Of a stretch of 64,000 nucleotides of DNA, positions 12,465 through 24,224 are shown in pieces (the stretch's first letter is position 1; each line of letters starts with the position of its first letter). Made by a program: the position numbers and the translations under genes. This DNA is from Lamellibrachia columna (Eukaryota > Annelida > Polychaeta > Sabellida > Siboglinidae), in the NCBI GenBank assembly GCA_963662155.1, contig OY759272.1, positions 43,101,210 to 43,165,209 on the forward strand, written 5' to 3'. The notes beneath the pieces were generated by a model. That model worked only from the letters and a program-made list of their open reading frames with translations. It ran no database searches and was not told where the DNA came from.

Positions 12465-13040
12465 GGGAAACAAGTCATGGTTTTGGGCCCATGCACCTAC
12501 AAGAGTTACTAAAACATCATTTGTAACTACAATTAAGAATATCACGCAGGTGGTTTACTAAAAAACCGTTTGAGTACACAGCATCTTAATTTCATAGGCA
12601 GCGTCGTACTGTTAAATGATCCTACATCACGAGTGTCAGTCTATAAAAATTTGTTCACCAAATGAAAATATATTTGTATACACCTATTCCTATACTGTTT
12701 GCGTCCAAACTCAATTTATGTAACGTGTTTCCCTTCACTTACTAAACTAGTCCTCTTTCTGACAAAATATCACATTTGTTTGAAACTGTTGGTTCTGTGT
12801 ATGCAGGCCTTGCTAAATATGTCATGCATAGTCTAGGTTACTCGACTTTCACAGAACTGCACGTGCGCTTATCCATCACGCTGGTTAATACGTCGAACCT
12901 CAGTCAATTGGAGAAATGACCAAAATCTCCCACTTTTAGAACACATTTTGAGTAAACCAGTGGCGTGATATTCTTGATTTTAGTTGCACATGGTTAGTTT
13001 TTATTATCTCTTAGGAGCATAGCCCCAAAACCATTACTTC
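12465..13040. mobile_element. MITE-like element with ~95-bp terminal inverted repeats
   Basis: The left end (AAGTCATGGTTTTGGGCCCA...) and the reverse complement of the right end match over roughly 95 bp, including TGGTTTTGGGGC, ATGCACCTA, AATTAAGAATATCACGC and GTGGTTTACT. No protein is encoded. An inverted partial copy lies at 15420-15875. Target-site duplication not identified. Confidence 0.65.
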
Positions 13041-13156
13041 ACAGAATGGGCAGTAGAAGTTGTTCGTCTTATAAACTCACACACTGACCAGTCTGTTCAC
13101 TTTATATCTGGGGCACTAATATCAAACAAAACAACAGTTACAAACGAAGGCATAAC

Positions 13157-13162
13157 TTTATT
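13157..13162 (-). terminator. Candidate polyadenylation signal for PSMB1
   Basis: TTTATT on the plus strand (AATAAA on the minus strand), 590 bp past the PSMB1 stop. Placement is plausible, but nothing in the sequence proves use. Confidence 0.35.
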
Positions 13163-13751
13163 TATAAAGAAAACACAATTTCACCAATGTTGAATGTTTT
13201 AACCAGAAACTACTGCGTCATTCTGACAACATACACACTAGCAAAAGCAGTAGTTGGAAGGATGTTTCTTTGTTTTGTCCGATAAACCTGCAATCAAAAA
13301 ACATACTCTGCTAACAGGAACAAGTACCATTATCTCCATACTGCTCATCACACCAATGATGATCAAACTTCAACTGACAGAAAATCTCCACTTAGCTTTG
13401 TAAATATAACAAATTCCATTAATCCTCAAAAATGTAGGCAGGTGGATCAAAGATGCATCTGGATAATCATAAAACTGGAAAAGTATATTTCTGAGTTTTC
13501 CCCCTGGGTGAAATGCTTCGATAATCGGCTTTCTATTCACAACATTGGGATACAGTGCCTCCAATTTGTTGTTTTGTTTTTGGGTAGGCGTGTGGGTGGC
13601 ATCAACCCTATAAAAGTTATATTTGGATTATTATTAGAATTGTTTATATTTACAAAGCCCAGAACTTGGACAAGTCGCAGTGGTTTCTGATCAACTGTAC
13701 GTGGCATCACACAGTTGATGTGGCTCACTGGTGAGGGAGTGTCCTAATGAC

Positions 13752-15049
13752 TCAGTCTCTCCTGAGTGGGAATGTTTCAGTCTTGACACCATCCTTTGTG
13801 ACGATCCTGATGACGAGGGAATCACCTGTGTAGATGTCACGCTCGGCGGCCGAGATGAACACATCCTTGACCAGTTGGACAGCCTTCGTTAGACTGAGCG
13901 GCGTCTTGACCACACCTTGCTGGTTCTTGAAGCCGATCTGTAGGACACATTAGCACACCCATCAACACATTAACACACCCATCAACACATTAACACTGCC
14001 AAGGTGTTCAAATTATAAACAAGTCTAATTTTGCAAGGCAGAGGTGCTTAGTAACATTACACACAAAAAAGCAGTAGATCTACCGCTTTTCTGGATGTGA
14101 AGATGGTAAATGAAAATGTGGCACCCCGTGCCGTGATCACAAGGTGTCTGAGACTGACCAATCAAAATGAGCTGTAAGTTAGTAAAACCAAATATAGTGT
14201 AGAAACTTTTATAGTGTCTCATGGGAGGACTACATAGCCACCTAGCGAATAAACATAAACATGAAATAGTGGCTTTGCGGTATATCTGGATTAACCGGTA
14301 ACATTACTTTTGTTAATCTTGCAATTAGTTTGGGAGATTCTATAAAAACTTAAGAAAATGTGGTAGTTCTTCTGCCAAAGCGGTAGACTTGGCACAACTG
14401 TAAGGGAGAGAAGTAGTGTGTCCTTTTCAACCAGTAAAATTATTTATTTAGTGACAATGTGATGATTAAAAATTAAATAATATTAATATTAACAATCTTT
14501 TAGATTAAAAATTTCACAGCATTTTAATATATTGTAGGACAATATACAGAAATGTGTAGATGATGAAAAACCAACAAACCTGGTTGTCAAGAAGTGGTTG
14601 TAAAATACTACCGGCCGATCCACCAGCTCTGTATGTCTCACGTTCATATGAGCCAACTGGGTCAAAACTGAAGACGCATCCCTTGCCTGAAAACAGCATA
14701 GTCAAGCAACCTTATCAACCAAACAAAAAATGCATCTCCACATAAATGCATCTGTGCGCATGTGTTGTGCAGCGTGTTTATACCTTTTCACATATATCTG
14801 GATATGTGTGTGTGTGCGCACGTTTCACGCGTTTTTTGTTGTATTACTTGTATATAATTATATTGCATCATACATGGCATGGTTCAATTCTGATGGTGTA
14901 CTTTATTACTTAGAAACCTATATCATGCTAAGTAATTTGTGAACAAATTCAAACAAAATGAATTCTTTTTCTTTAGCTGTTCCTGTCCTACATTATATCA
15001 AATGTACCCGATGTCCTGAACTTCACAAACTGAAGTACAGTCACACACA

Positions 15050-15084
<35 letters not shown>

Positions 15085-15097
15085 TCGCTCGCACGCT

Positions 15098-15129
<32 letters not shown>

Positions 15130-18100
15130 CACTATGTGAACAACATACCTTCATCGTCAATGCCTCCAATGATGTTGTACACATAGTATGGAAAGAATCT
15201 CTTGTAGTAGAGGATTGTAGACAGCATGGCAGCAATGGCGGACGTACTCATCTTCTTGTTGTGTTCGTGCTCGTACATCTACAGTGTGCAGTACACATAT
15301 ATACACATGTCAACGCTACAGGGGACTGGACTGGACATAGAATAACAGACATGGATGTTGAAAAACAAAAAAATATACAGGTTGCTTTCAGTTAGTGGGT
15401 AGTATGAAATGTTAGAGCAAAACAGAAGTCATGGTTTTGGGGCTATGCACCTAAGAGATAACAAAAACTAACCACGTGCAACTGAAATCAAGAATAGCAC
15501 ACCAGTGGTTTACTCAGATTGTGTTCTAAATGTGGGATATTCCAGTCATTTTTCTGGTTGACTGAGGGCTGACATGTTAACAAGCGTGACCGATAAGCGC
15601 ATGGGCAGTTCTATGAAAATCGGGTAACCTAGACTAAGCACGATATATTAAATGAGGCCGGCACACACAGAACCAATGCAAAGTTTCAAACAAATGTATC
15701 ATTTCCTCAGAAAGAGGACTAGTTTCATAACCAAAGGCCAAAATATGTTACATGAGATGTGTTTGGGTGCAGACAACACGTCCATATCATATATTGACAA
15801 ATATAGGAATAGGTGGATAATAAATATACTTTTATTTGGCTAGCAAATTGTTATGTTTTAGTCACTCTTATAGGTTATATGAGGTTCACAGTTGAGACAG
15901 TTAACGGGCACAATACGGTCACTTTACATGCAAAGTGTAGTTGAATGGTGGAGTGTAGCATAAAACTGACAAACCGCTTACTTAAATTAGTGTGATATAT
16001 CTAGGGAAGCAGTTTTTTACTTTTTTTACATGAAGCACTGTTAAAGCACACAACTCAAATACTAGGTTTTTTCAAAATATAATGCGCGTATAGAGCTCTA
16101 TAACGTTGCACATGTGTCACTACTTGGTACTATTAGCCGGGTCCTTTGTATGAAATTTGTGAGCTGAATTGAATGTTTTGTCAACATTTACTTACTTGAA
16201 GCCGAGCCTCGAGATATTTGGTGAGGGCCAGAATGTCGCCATGGAAACCAGCACATGACAGCACAGTCGTGTCTGTCCTGTAATAGCAGAAACAAATAAA
16301 GTTGCAAATATATTTTATATATCTGCTGCTGCTGTGATTCGACAATGATGAGATAATGTGCTCATTTTAAATGGAATATGAAATGGCCTGAATGTTTAAA
16401 ATACCTGTTTTACTGTCACCATAGTAATGACTGGCCTAAATACAGGTTTGTGTTAACCTTATTATTTAAATATTCCAAAAGTCGAAATAACGGACAAATA
16501 TAATAACATGTTTTAACCGTTAACATGCTCAGAAAATCAAAAATATCAACACATGATAATGTTATTATTTTGCTACATTTATGTTAACAAACAAAACTGT
16601 TGACTTATTTGTGCAGTCAAATGCTGATTGACAATTAAATGCGCTTGTTCTGTCACACGTCACTTACAACTGGTAGGTCTTGGGGGCGTCGCGACTGTGA
16701 ATGGAGAAACCTTCGCTGAGCCGAGAGTCTGAAGCAACTATGGCAAAGTCGGTTCCTGAGATCGCCAGTCCAGTCCTGCGATCATCAGACATGACAACAT
16801 GATAACAGCACTGGTTGATCAGTAGTGCATAAGAAATAGGTGCGAAAATGTGTTAAATTTGACGTCTTCATAAATCATATCTTAAAAAGTATTTGCCTAT
16901 TTGAGAAATTCCAATTTTCATTTTCTCATGGCTACTGTCATAGCATAACATTAAATGACATGGCTACATTCTATTATTTCTAGTTCTACCCTGAGAGTTT
17001 TGTCTATGTTGGGGGGAGTAAGATCCCACACAGTCACAGCGGGTGTCGGATGTTTCAGCCCATAAATGGGTTGATTACTTAAATTTTAATAATTATTTAC
17101 TTATGCATGTTAAGCACTTTCGGTTATTTTAAGGATAAGAATGAAATATTATCATTACTAGTATATTAGTGCCTGTATTAGTGCCCTGCAAGGGCCTAGA
17201 ATTTTAGCCCAAGCCCAGCCCACAATTAGAATCCAGGGCCTGCCCAGGCCCGCTAAAATACCTCAAGCCCAACCCAGGCCTACAAACTAGAATTTAGGTT
17301 CAGGCCCAGCCCGGACTAGTGGGCCAAAGACGGGTAAGTGGCACGCAAGCCCATTGCCCGCAAAGCACAAGTCACCAATTTAGAAAAGATAAATCTATTA
17401 TCTTATGATAAATGAAGAGCCAATGCATGAAGATTTGAAAGTAATACATTGAAACATAACAAATAATTATTACATTGTTGATAAACAGCACTCATCCAGA
17501 TACAGTACTGCCTAGTATTGGACAAAAAACAATATGAATTTACTAGACCGAGTACAACCTAATTGTTTGTGGTTTGCCTGCTGTGAATCGGAGCCCGAAT
17601 CCAACTCGATTTCATGGGCCAGTACAAAGAGTGCCAGCGGTGGGCGACAATATAATAGGGTTTCAGTGACTAGGGCCAGGCACATCTACATTGTGGATCT
17701 CTGCCACTGTAACAAAGGATGTGGAAGGCACCGCTTGGACTGTTCAGGGACAGTCGCCGGAATGCTGCTCTTGTTCACGGTTGTGAAAAAAGGCATTGAT
17801 TGTCGTAAACTTTGACATATCAAGTCTTTTCACTCGCTCATGCATGGAGGTGCCATTTTTAACTAGCTCCACAACATCAATAATCTTGCTCGCCTTCGTG
17901 GATTTGCTGAGAAGAGATGATCTGAGCAACAAATGGTGCACAAAGCCTGGATAATCGAGGCTATGACATCTGGGTCAAGGGTTTTTAGACACTGAGAAAG
18001 AGTCTCCCAAACAATGACATACATGATTATAAAAAATAGACATTCCCAACACCGGCCACAGCATCATTATTTTCCAACTATGTCAAGGTTAAAAATATAG

Positions 18101-21100
18101 TCTTATAAATCAGTGCATTCACCACTGATAACATTGAATCGTTGAATCCCGACCATGTGCGCTAAGACTAAGTTAAAAAAAAATTATTATGAAAAAATCT
18201 CATCTTGTAAAAAGAAAAACCTGTTTATTTTAATCTTACCCGTCTTTGTCAGACATTTGCCCATCTTGAAGATGGGCAAGACAGGTTGCTGGCTAAGGGC
18301 CTGATCCCTGCCAAACAAGAAGATTTGGATGGAATACATCCATAAACAGGGTTGAAAAAATCATGATTTAAAAATAAAAAAATCAGATTTTTAAAAATGT
18401 TTTTGATTCTTTTAAAAATCTGGTATATAGACATTTATATAGATATTTATATAGTCTTTTAAATATGTTCTATTCAAATCGATTTGGGTACTTGTCTCAA
18501 CAGAGGGTACATGATTTTTGCTTATATAAAGACATTTGACAATTTCCACAAGGCCTCACCCCCTGTAGTTGCATAATCTATCTTGGAAAGGAAAGAGGAA
18601 GTATTTTTTGCTTGCAAACAACCTGTAGTTGCATAATCTATCTTGGAAAGGAAAGCATGCTGTGTGCCTTTGGCTGCAGCCCTGATAATTATTGTTTGCT
18701 GAGAGGGTGGATTAGCACCTGTCCAGGGTTCTTTGTGCTCTTATGGGTCTCTAACCAGACTGCAAACTGGTACAGTATTAAATAGTTGTAGCCCAGAATG
18801 TCTCACTTGAGTCAACATACTGAATGGGTAACAACTAGCGCAAGCTCTAAGTGGACTTTAATTCAGGGCTTCTGACTTGAAAAAATACTTCCTCTTGAAG
18901 ACAAGTTTGTGTGGCTTCAAAGCATTCAGAAAGGAAATAGCTCAGACATACACAATGTCATAAAATATGTGACTATAGACTATCTGGTGACAATGCAACT
19001 ACACAAGTGTGCGCACATTGTGCTTTTGCATTAAAAACATACAAAACTTTGTTGATGTCGATGCTTGCAAACAATTATTTGTGCTAAATTCACATAAATC
19101 AGTGACTAAAACAATTGGAAATAAAAAACCATAAATCAATAAAAAAAAATTTGAGTGATTTAAATCATGATTTAAATCAAACAACCCTGCACAATAAATA
19201 ATTATTAAATAGTTCACATGTTATGGTGGTATGGGGAGCCACTGATATGTTGGGGAATCGTTGCTATGCTGCTGTTTTTTTAATTGGTCCAGGCCCAGCT
19301 TAGGACCATCCCCACTAGACACAGCCTAAGCCTGCAGTTTTAATTTTTTTTCAGCCCAGATCTGGCCCAGGCTCATAAAATGTAGACCCAGACCACACCC
19401 AGCCTGAGAAAGTTAATAGAGGCCCGGGCCCAAAGCCTGGTCCAAGCAGGGCATTAACGTGCATGTGTCTGTGCGCAATTATAATTCATACGATATATTG
19501 CTTGGGCCGAATTGACAGTTCTTAGAATGATGCGCTTTATAATTCTAATAATGTTGGGATGCAGTGGTCAAGTGGTAGAGCGTCAGACTTTCGGTCAAGG
19601 GGACCGGGTTCAAAACCACCTATGGTAGTGTTGGACTTTTCGGTTGAAGGGACTAGGGTTCAAAAACACTTCTGCCGTTTTGAAGCTTGGGCAACTTCGT
19701 TTACCCCACTTTGCCTGTGTCTTTCAGAAGAGACAGTAAATGCAAATGGTCCATTCTATCTGGTACCTATGCCAGGGGAAGTAAAAGACCCCACACAGGG
19801 AAATGGAAAATGACTGCTGCAGACTCACTAAATCTAGAGAAGGAAAACTCTTATGTTAGCTGAAGACAGGGTTGTCTGGAGCTAAATGTCATAAGTAATA
19901 AGTTCTGCTACTAGCTTGGGCCAAAACGATCGTAGAAGCTGAATTCAGTACTGATGTGGATTTCAGTGAAGTGGGCCGAACTTTCTGTTGGTGTGGGTCG
20001 AACCATCCAGTGACCGGTACCCATCACAGCCTCCATTGGATAAATATCTAACCCGTCCCCATTTTTAGGATACAATGACAACGTGAAAAAAACTGTAGCC
20101 GTCATGGTAATCTTACATAAACAGGGCCCTTATTATTACGGCTTTGTGTTTCACTCTTACCTCGCTTTATATTTCCCGATATGTTCATTATATAATACTA
20201 CATCATTTTAGATACAAAATGGCACATGATTGTGTTTTCGGGCAGTTTTAGCAATCTATGCTATGCAGCGTTTGTTGTGTTTTCATTTGATATAAATATG
20301 GCGCATTTACAGAGCATATAAATATTTGTATTTAAGACAACAAAGTAATATGTACTTTGCTAATAATGGAAAATTTAAATACTCCGAACAATTTTCACAT
20401 GAAACACATTATTTGTTAAGCACTACCAATCACTTAAATATTGAAGATAATTATGAGTGCATTTTTTTTCAAAAACACACCACAAGGAGACATAAATTGC
20501 TAGCTATGGTGATGTTTTAAAAATTTAGGCTATGTAATACAAACAGATAATGTGATAAAACTAATATTTATATATATGTCATTCATATATCTATGTAAAT
20601 AAAATTATATATATATATATATATGTATATATTACATATAAATATATGCTGTGTCATATATATATATAATTATCTCTGTATATATATATATATATATATA
20701 TATTGTATAAACACACATATATACAAATATATATATAACCTTATGGTGTTTTTGAAAAAAAATGCACATATAATTATCTTCAATATTAAGTGATTGGCAG
20801 TGCTCTACAACTAATGTGTTTCATGTGAAAATTGTTCGGATTATTTAAATTTTCCATTATTAGCAAAGTACATATTACTTTGTTGCTTTTAATAAATATT
20901 GATATGACCCCTTTGTGTGTTGACTCGCCTTCTCGATTCTGATGCAATTGTAGTATTATTAGTGCTCATTCTGTAAATACGCCATATTGAGAACGAATGA
21001 AAACATGGTAAACACTGCTGTTCGTAGAAATTCCGATCGCTAAAACTGCCCGAAAACACAATATTTGACATTCATATGTGCCATTTGTACACCTATAATG

Positions 21101-24083
21101 ATGTACTATTATATAATGAAAGTCTTGGGATAGAAGAAGAAATGTTTTTATTTGACCCATCGTACATTTCACATAATACATATATATCCACGTTAAATTA
21201 TAATTTTAAATAATACAGGTGTATATGGTTGTAAGTAAACATGGTATATATTAAGGCAAACAAACAAATAGGGTCAGGAGAAAAAAAACCATAATAATAA
21301 TATCATCTCTGATTGTGTGTGTATGAGTGTGCGCGTGCATGTGCTTATTCGTGTGCATGTGCGTGTATTACTATTCTCGCTTGATCATGTGTGTTTGCAG
21401 TTTAGGCGCCTTTTAATATAAGGGTGACAGGTGGTTGTATTTTGTAATGTTGCATACATATATAGCAATTTTGCCTTGTGCATGAATCTTGATAATTTCG
21501 TAAAAAATAAAGTTTTGCATACTGAGCAAATTCTTGTAAGCTGTGTGTATTAAGCTTCTCCTTAACTATAGTGGAAATATTATTAAGTAAAAATGGCAAA
21601 TTATGCCGAAGACATTTCTGTGCAAATTCGCGTTTAGTTTTATAAGTATATATTTCATTCTTGATTCGTGCATCATGATTATGTATGTCATAGTTGAAGA
21701 TTATCCTCCAGTTTTGTAAATAAACTGGTAAATTGTTATGTAAATATTTATAATAAAATTTTAATTGTTGTAATTTAAGAATGTCATCTACTTTTAACAT
21801 GCTGAGTTTTTTATGGAGTGGCTCTGTGTGGGAATTATAATTACTAAAGGTAATAATTCTCAATGCTTTCTTTTGAAGTTTTATTATTTATTTGTTTGAA
21901 AACCCCAAGCCATGATGCAATAATTATTGTGTGGTACAATTAATGAATTATATAATAACGTTTTAATTTGTTGTGATAACACATTTTAATTTATTTTAAA
22001 TACCAATGCGTTTGAAATGTTTTCAGTATGTATTTTCCAGTTCAGATTTGTATCAATAATTAAACCTAAGAAATTAAATTCCTTAACTTGTTCAATATTT
22101 ATATTATCTATCTTCAGAGCAAGCGTCTGTACATTTTTATTTGTCCTTTGGAATGTCATATATTTAGATTTTGCAATGTTTAATGATAATTTATTTATTT
22201 TGAGCCATTCATTTATTTTTAAAAGTTCATCATTTATTAAAGATTCTAAATTGTCATTTTGTATGTTATCACTAAAAGTATTTAAAGTACTTGATAAGGT
22301 TGTGTCATCAGCATAAATGATGAAATTAAACATTTTACTGGCTTATGCAAAATCATTGATATATATAATAAATAACAAAGGTCCTAGGATTGAGCCCTGT
22401 GGTATGCCAGTTGTTACTGGTAACATGTTTGATTTATATGATCAATTTCAGTATATTGTTTACGGTTATTTAGGTAGCTGCTGAATAAGTTCAGATTTGT
22501 ACCATTTATACCATAATATTTTAGTTTGTCAATTAAAATTAAACTGTCAATGGTATCGAACGCTTTAGAAAGGTCCAAATATATGTTTATGGGTATTTCA
22601 TCCTGATCCATTTGGGTTATAATCCTATCTATTAATTCCAGTGCAGCATATTCCGTTGAATGCTTGGGTCGAAAACCATATTGATGGTCAAAGAAAAGTT
22701 TGGAATCTTTAAAATAAGTTGACAATTGATAAACAAATATTTTTTCCAGTACTTTTGAGATAGCTGGTAGATGAGATATTTTTTATTTATCAGGGAATAC
22801 TCCTGTGGTTAATACTTGATTTGTTAATAATGTTAAAGATTTAGTTATTGCAGCTTCAATTAATTTTAGTAGTTTGGTGGAAAAACCATCAAATCCATAA
22901 CTATTTTTGTTGGGTAGATTATTTATTATTCTGTTTACAGTATATTCTTCAATTTTGTTAAATGTAAAAACAGAGTTTACGTTTTTATTTAGATAATATC
23001 AATGATCATGGAAGCCTTTGTATTTATTATTGTTTGCCAGATGATTCCCTATATTAGTAAAAAATGCATTAAATTTATTTGTAATTTCCAATTTATCTGT
23101 CATAATAGAATTTGATTCTTTAAAATATGTAGGCAGGATTTCATTTATAGTTTTCCAAGTATTTTTTATGTCAAATTTGAATTGATTAAAACGTGTTTCA
23201 AAATATGATTGCTTTGCTATACGAAAGCTCCTTTTCAATATAACATTGTATGTTTTTAGATTAATCAATAACATTTCATGTTCTGGAGAATCAGGATTTA
23301 ATTTTGTTTGTTTGTAAAGTTTATCTCTGTGTCGTATTGAAGCTAGCAAACCTTGAGTTATCCATGTAGACTTTTTATGCTTATATTTATTAAATTTCAC
23401 AAATTTACTCATCATGTATTTATTTTTAGCTTTAGAATAATGTTACAGTTATGGTTTGTGTCAACCGTTGGACTTATGTCTAGTTTCTCATATATTTTAG
23501 TAGAGACTAAATCCTCTTTGACTGTTAACATTGCTTTTTTGTTTTGAATATTAATTTTTATGAATTTTGTAGGATGTTGTTTTTTCAGAGTAGTATCCAT
23601 AATTATGAAATACGATTGATGATCATAGAATTTTTTATTAATATTCCTGCTGTACTCTCTAATATATATTTTGTTAAATTACAAAAGAAATTATCAATTA
23701 GTGTGCCATTACAGGTTGTAAACCTGGTAGGAAGAGTGATTTGGGGGGAAGAGACTAAGCGAGGGAAGAGTGAAACACAAAGCCGTAATAATAAGGACCC
23801 TGTTTATGCAAGATTACCGCTGTCACTTCTGAGTAACACAGATCTCCAGTGATCAAACGGCAATTGAAAAAACCGATACAATACCACGTTACCACGAAAT
23901 TTGGCGATACTCGAAGTTAGAGCACGCAGAACCTGGGCCGGGGTAAGAATCTTCAAGTTCAATAACGGAACTGCTTGTTACCTACCCGCCATTCATTGAA
24001 TATGGACTCCAGTGCCTTTGCATAGGGGTACCATATTCATATTGTGCTGCACCGTGTGGCATTTGTTCCATTTGTAATGACAT
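13752..24083 (-). CDS. PSMB1: Proteasome subunit beta type-1 (beta-6 position)
   Basis: Non-catalytic beta subunit of the 20S proteasome core. Six exons, in transcription order: 24083-23986, 16775-16668, 16277-16196, 15278-15149, 14686-14580, 13937-13752; all have GT/AG borders and matching phases, giving 236 residues (human about 241). Family motifs: SPYSMNGGT near the processing region, [56 protein letters not shown] text read here as [46 protein letters not shown] and a C-terminal PLRRD. The ATG at 24083 gives a short N-terminal extension as in the family. The start codon is 141 bp from that of divergent LSM2. The 7.2-kb first intron contains several transposable elements; the coding exons are intact. 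Confidence 0.96.
15040..15132. repeat. (ACGC)n microsatellite in PSMB1 intron 4
   Basis: ACGC/CTCG tetranucleotide array just beyond the splice donor of PSMB1 exon 15149-15278. The long open frames read as His-Ala-Arg-Thr repeats and are artefacts. Confidence 0.95.
15420..15875 (-). mobile_element. Inverted copy of the 12.5-13.0 kb MITE-like element
   Basis: Matches the reverse complement of about 12600-13040 over some 400 bp: AAGTCATGGTTTTGGGGCTATG, GCACCTAAGAGATAA, TCAAGAATAGCACACCAGTGG, GAAAGAGGACTAGTTT and GGAATAGGTG. A fragment of the opposite terminal repeat (TTTTAGTCACTCTTATAGGT) occurs at 15855-15875. It lies in PSMB1 intron 3. Confidence 0.65.
17182..19453. mobile_element. Candidate hAT-like DNA element (outer, degenerate)
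   Basis: Ends are roughly inverted: TGCCCTGCAAGGGCC on the left and GGTCCAAGCAGGGCA on the right. Both 200-bp flanks inside are rich in GGCCC/GGGCC subterminal motifs (GCCCAAGCCCAGCCC, GGCCCGGGCCCAAAG), a pattern of hAT-type elements. Internal frames are short and I cannot identify a transposase with confidence. No convincing 8-bp target duplication is visible. Confidence 0.35.
18347..19189. mobile_element. Non-autonomous hAT-like element (CAGGGTTG termini)
   Basis: Starts CAGGGTTGAAAAAATCATGA and ends TCATGATTTAAATCAAACAACCCTG when read in parts; the ends are inverted copies carrying ATCATGATTTAAA. CAGGGTTG termini with AAATCATGATTT subtermini are characteristic of a widespread hAT group. 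It contains an internal duplicated 35-bp segment (CTGTAGTTGCATAATCTATC at about 18562 and 18624). The flanking 8-mers (tccataaa / cacaataa) do not match well, so the insertion is old or the borders are slightly off. Confidence 0.6.
19551..19810 (+). mobile_element. tRNA-derived SINE, copy 1
   Basis: The head carries RNA polymerase III-type boxes: A-box-like TGGTCAAGTGGTAGAGCG (19565-19582) and B-box-like GGGTTCAAAACC. The body follows with CTGCCGTTTTGAAGCTTGGG and CAACTTCGTTTACCCC, wording also seen after the second copy at 48.9 kb. It lacks a foldable full tRNA cloverleaf, so it is not a tRNA gene. Confidence 0.65.
19911..20015 (+). repeat. Dispersed repeat shared with 49.6 kb
   Basis: Shares GAATTCAGTAC.GA.GTG, TTTCAGTGAAGTGGGC, GAAC.. 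and CGAACCATCC with 49615-49760, in the same orientation. Both copies lie several hundred bases downstream of a SINE head, so they may be parts of one composite family. Confidence 0.6.
20097..20168 (+). repeat. Left member of a ~68-bp inverted repeat pair
   Basis: GGTAATCTTACATAAACAGG, CCTTATTATTACGGCTTTGTG and TTTCACTCTTACCTCGCTT match the reverse complement of 23754-23822 with about five mismatches. The pair brackets the foldback element and the minus-strand LINE. Confidence 0.85.
20184..21120. mobile_element. Foldback (long inverted repeat) element with AT-rich loop
   Basis: Left arm about 20184-20500 and right arm about 20745-21120 are imperfect reverse complements along their whole length: for example GTAATATGTACTTTGCTAAT on the left pairs with ATTAGCAAAGTACATATTAC on the right, and TTCATTATATAATAC pairs with GTACTATTATATAATGAA. 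The loop is (TA)n-rich (20555-20745). No coding frame. Confidence 0.85.
21402..23715 (-). pseudogene. Degenerate jockey/CR1-like LINE reverse transcriptase, copy 1
   Basis: Minus-strand fragments in order: end of an endonuclease-like region (about 23715-23420), linker (23415-22999), RT core with GFRPKHST and [12 protein letters not shown] (22725-22414), [13 protein letters not shown] (about 22400), the catalytic box IIYADDTT (22333 onward) and a C-terminal segment ending in a CysXXXXCysXXXCys-like patch (QNCYIC, 21863-21402). Frames are broken by stops and shifts, and the segment between FPDK and LPAIS is shorter by about 20 codons than in the copy at 25.2 kb. It lies in PSMB1 intron 1 in the sense direction of the gene. 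Dead element. Confidence 0.9.
23754..23822 (-). repeat. Right member of the ~68-bp inverted repeat pair
   Basis: Reverse-complement partner of 20097-20168 (AAGCGAGGGAAGAGTGAAAC, ACAAAGCCGTAATAATAAGG). It sits about 165 bp from the 3' border of PSMB1 exon 1, inside intron 1. Confidence 0.85.
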
Positions 24084-24224
24084 TTTCAACCTATGTTTTA
24101 GCGTGTGACTTGCAGAATGGATCGCTAACGGAACCGGAAGTTGACGGATGGTGCCGATGCAGGCGCCGCCGAACGGCGTTGAGGGATTTTCTAAACGTGG
24201 GCCTGGCGATTTTCGTAACGGAAA
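24084..24224. promoter_or_regulatory. Bidirectional promoter between PSMB1 and LSM2
   Basis: Only 141 bp separate the two start codons. The spacer is CpG-rich compared with its surroundings (GGCGCCGCCGAACGGCG) and contains ACCGGAAGT (24133-24141), a consensus ETS/GABP-type site typical of divergent housekeeping promoters. No TATA box is apparent. Transcription start sites and 5' UTRs must overlap or be very short. Confidence 0.75.

Noticed and set aside
14958..15395. 145-residue open frame with His-Ala-Arg-Thr repeats
   Set aside because: Runs through the (ACGC)n microsatellite and antisense to PSMB1 exon 4.
19559..19640. Possible tRNA gene
   Set aside because: A- and B-box-like segments exist, but acceptor and anticodon stems do not pair convincingly and a related sequence recurs at 48.9 kb; better explained as a SINE head.
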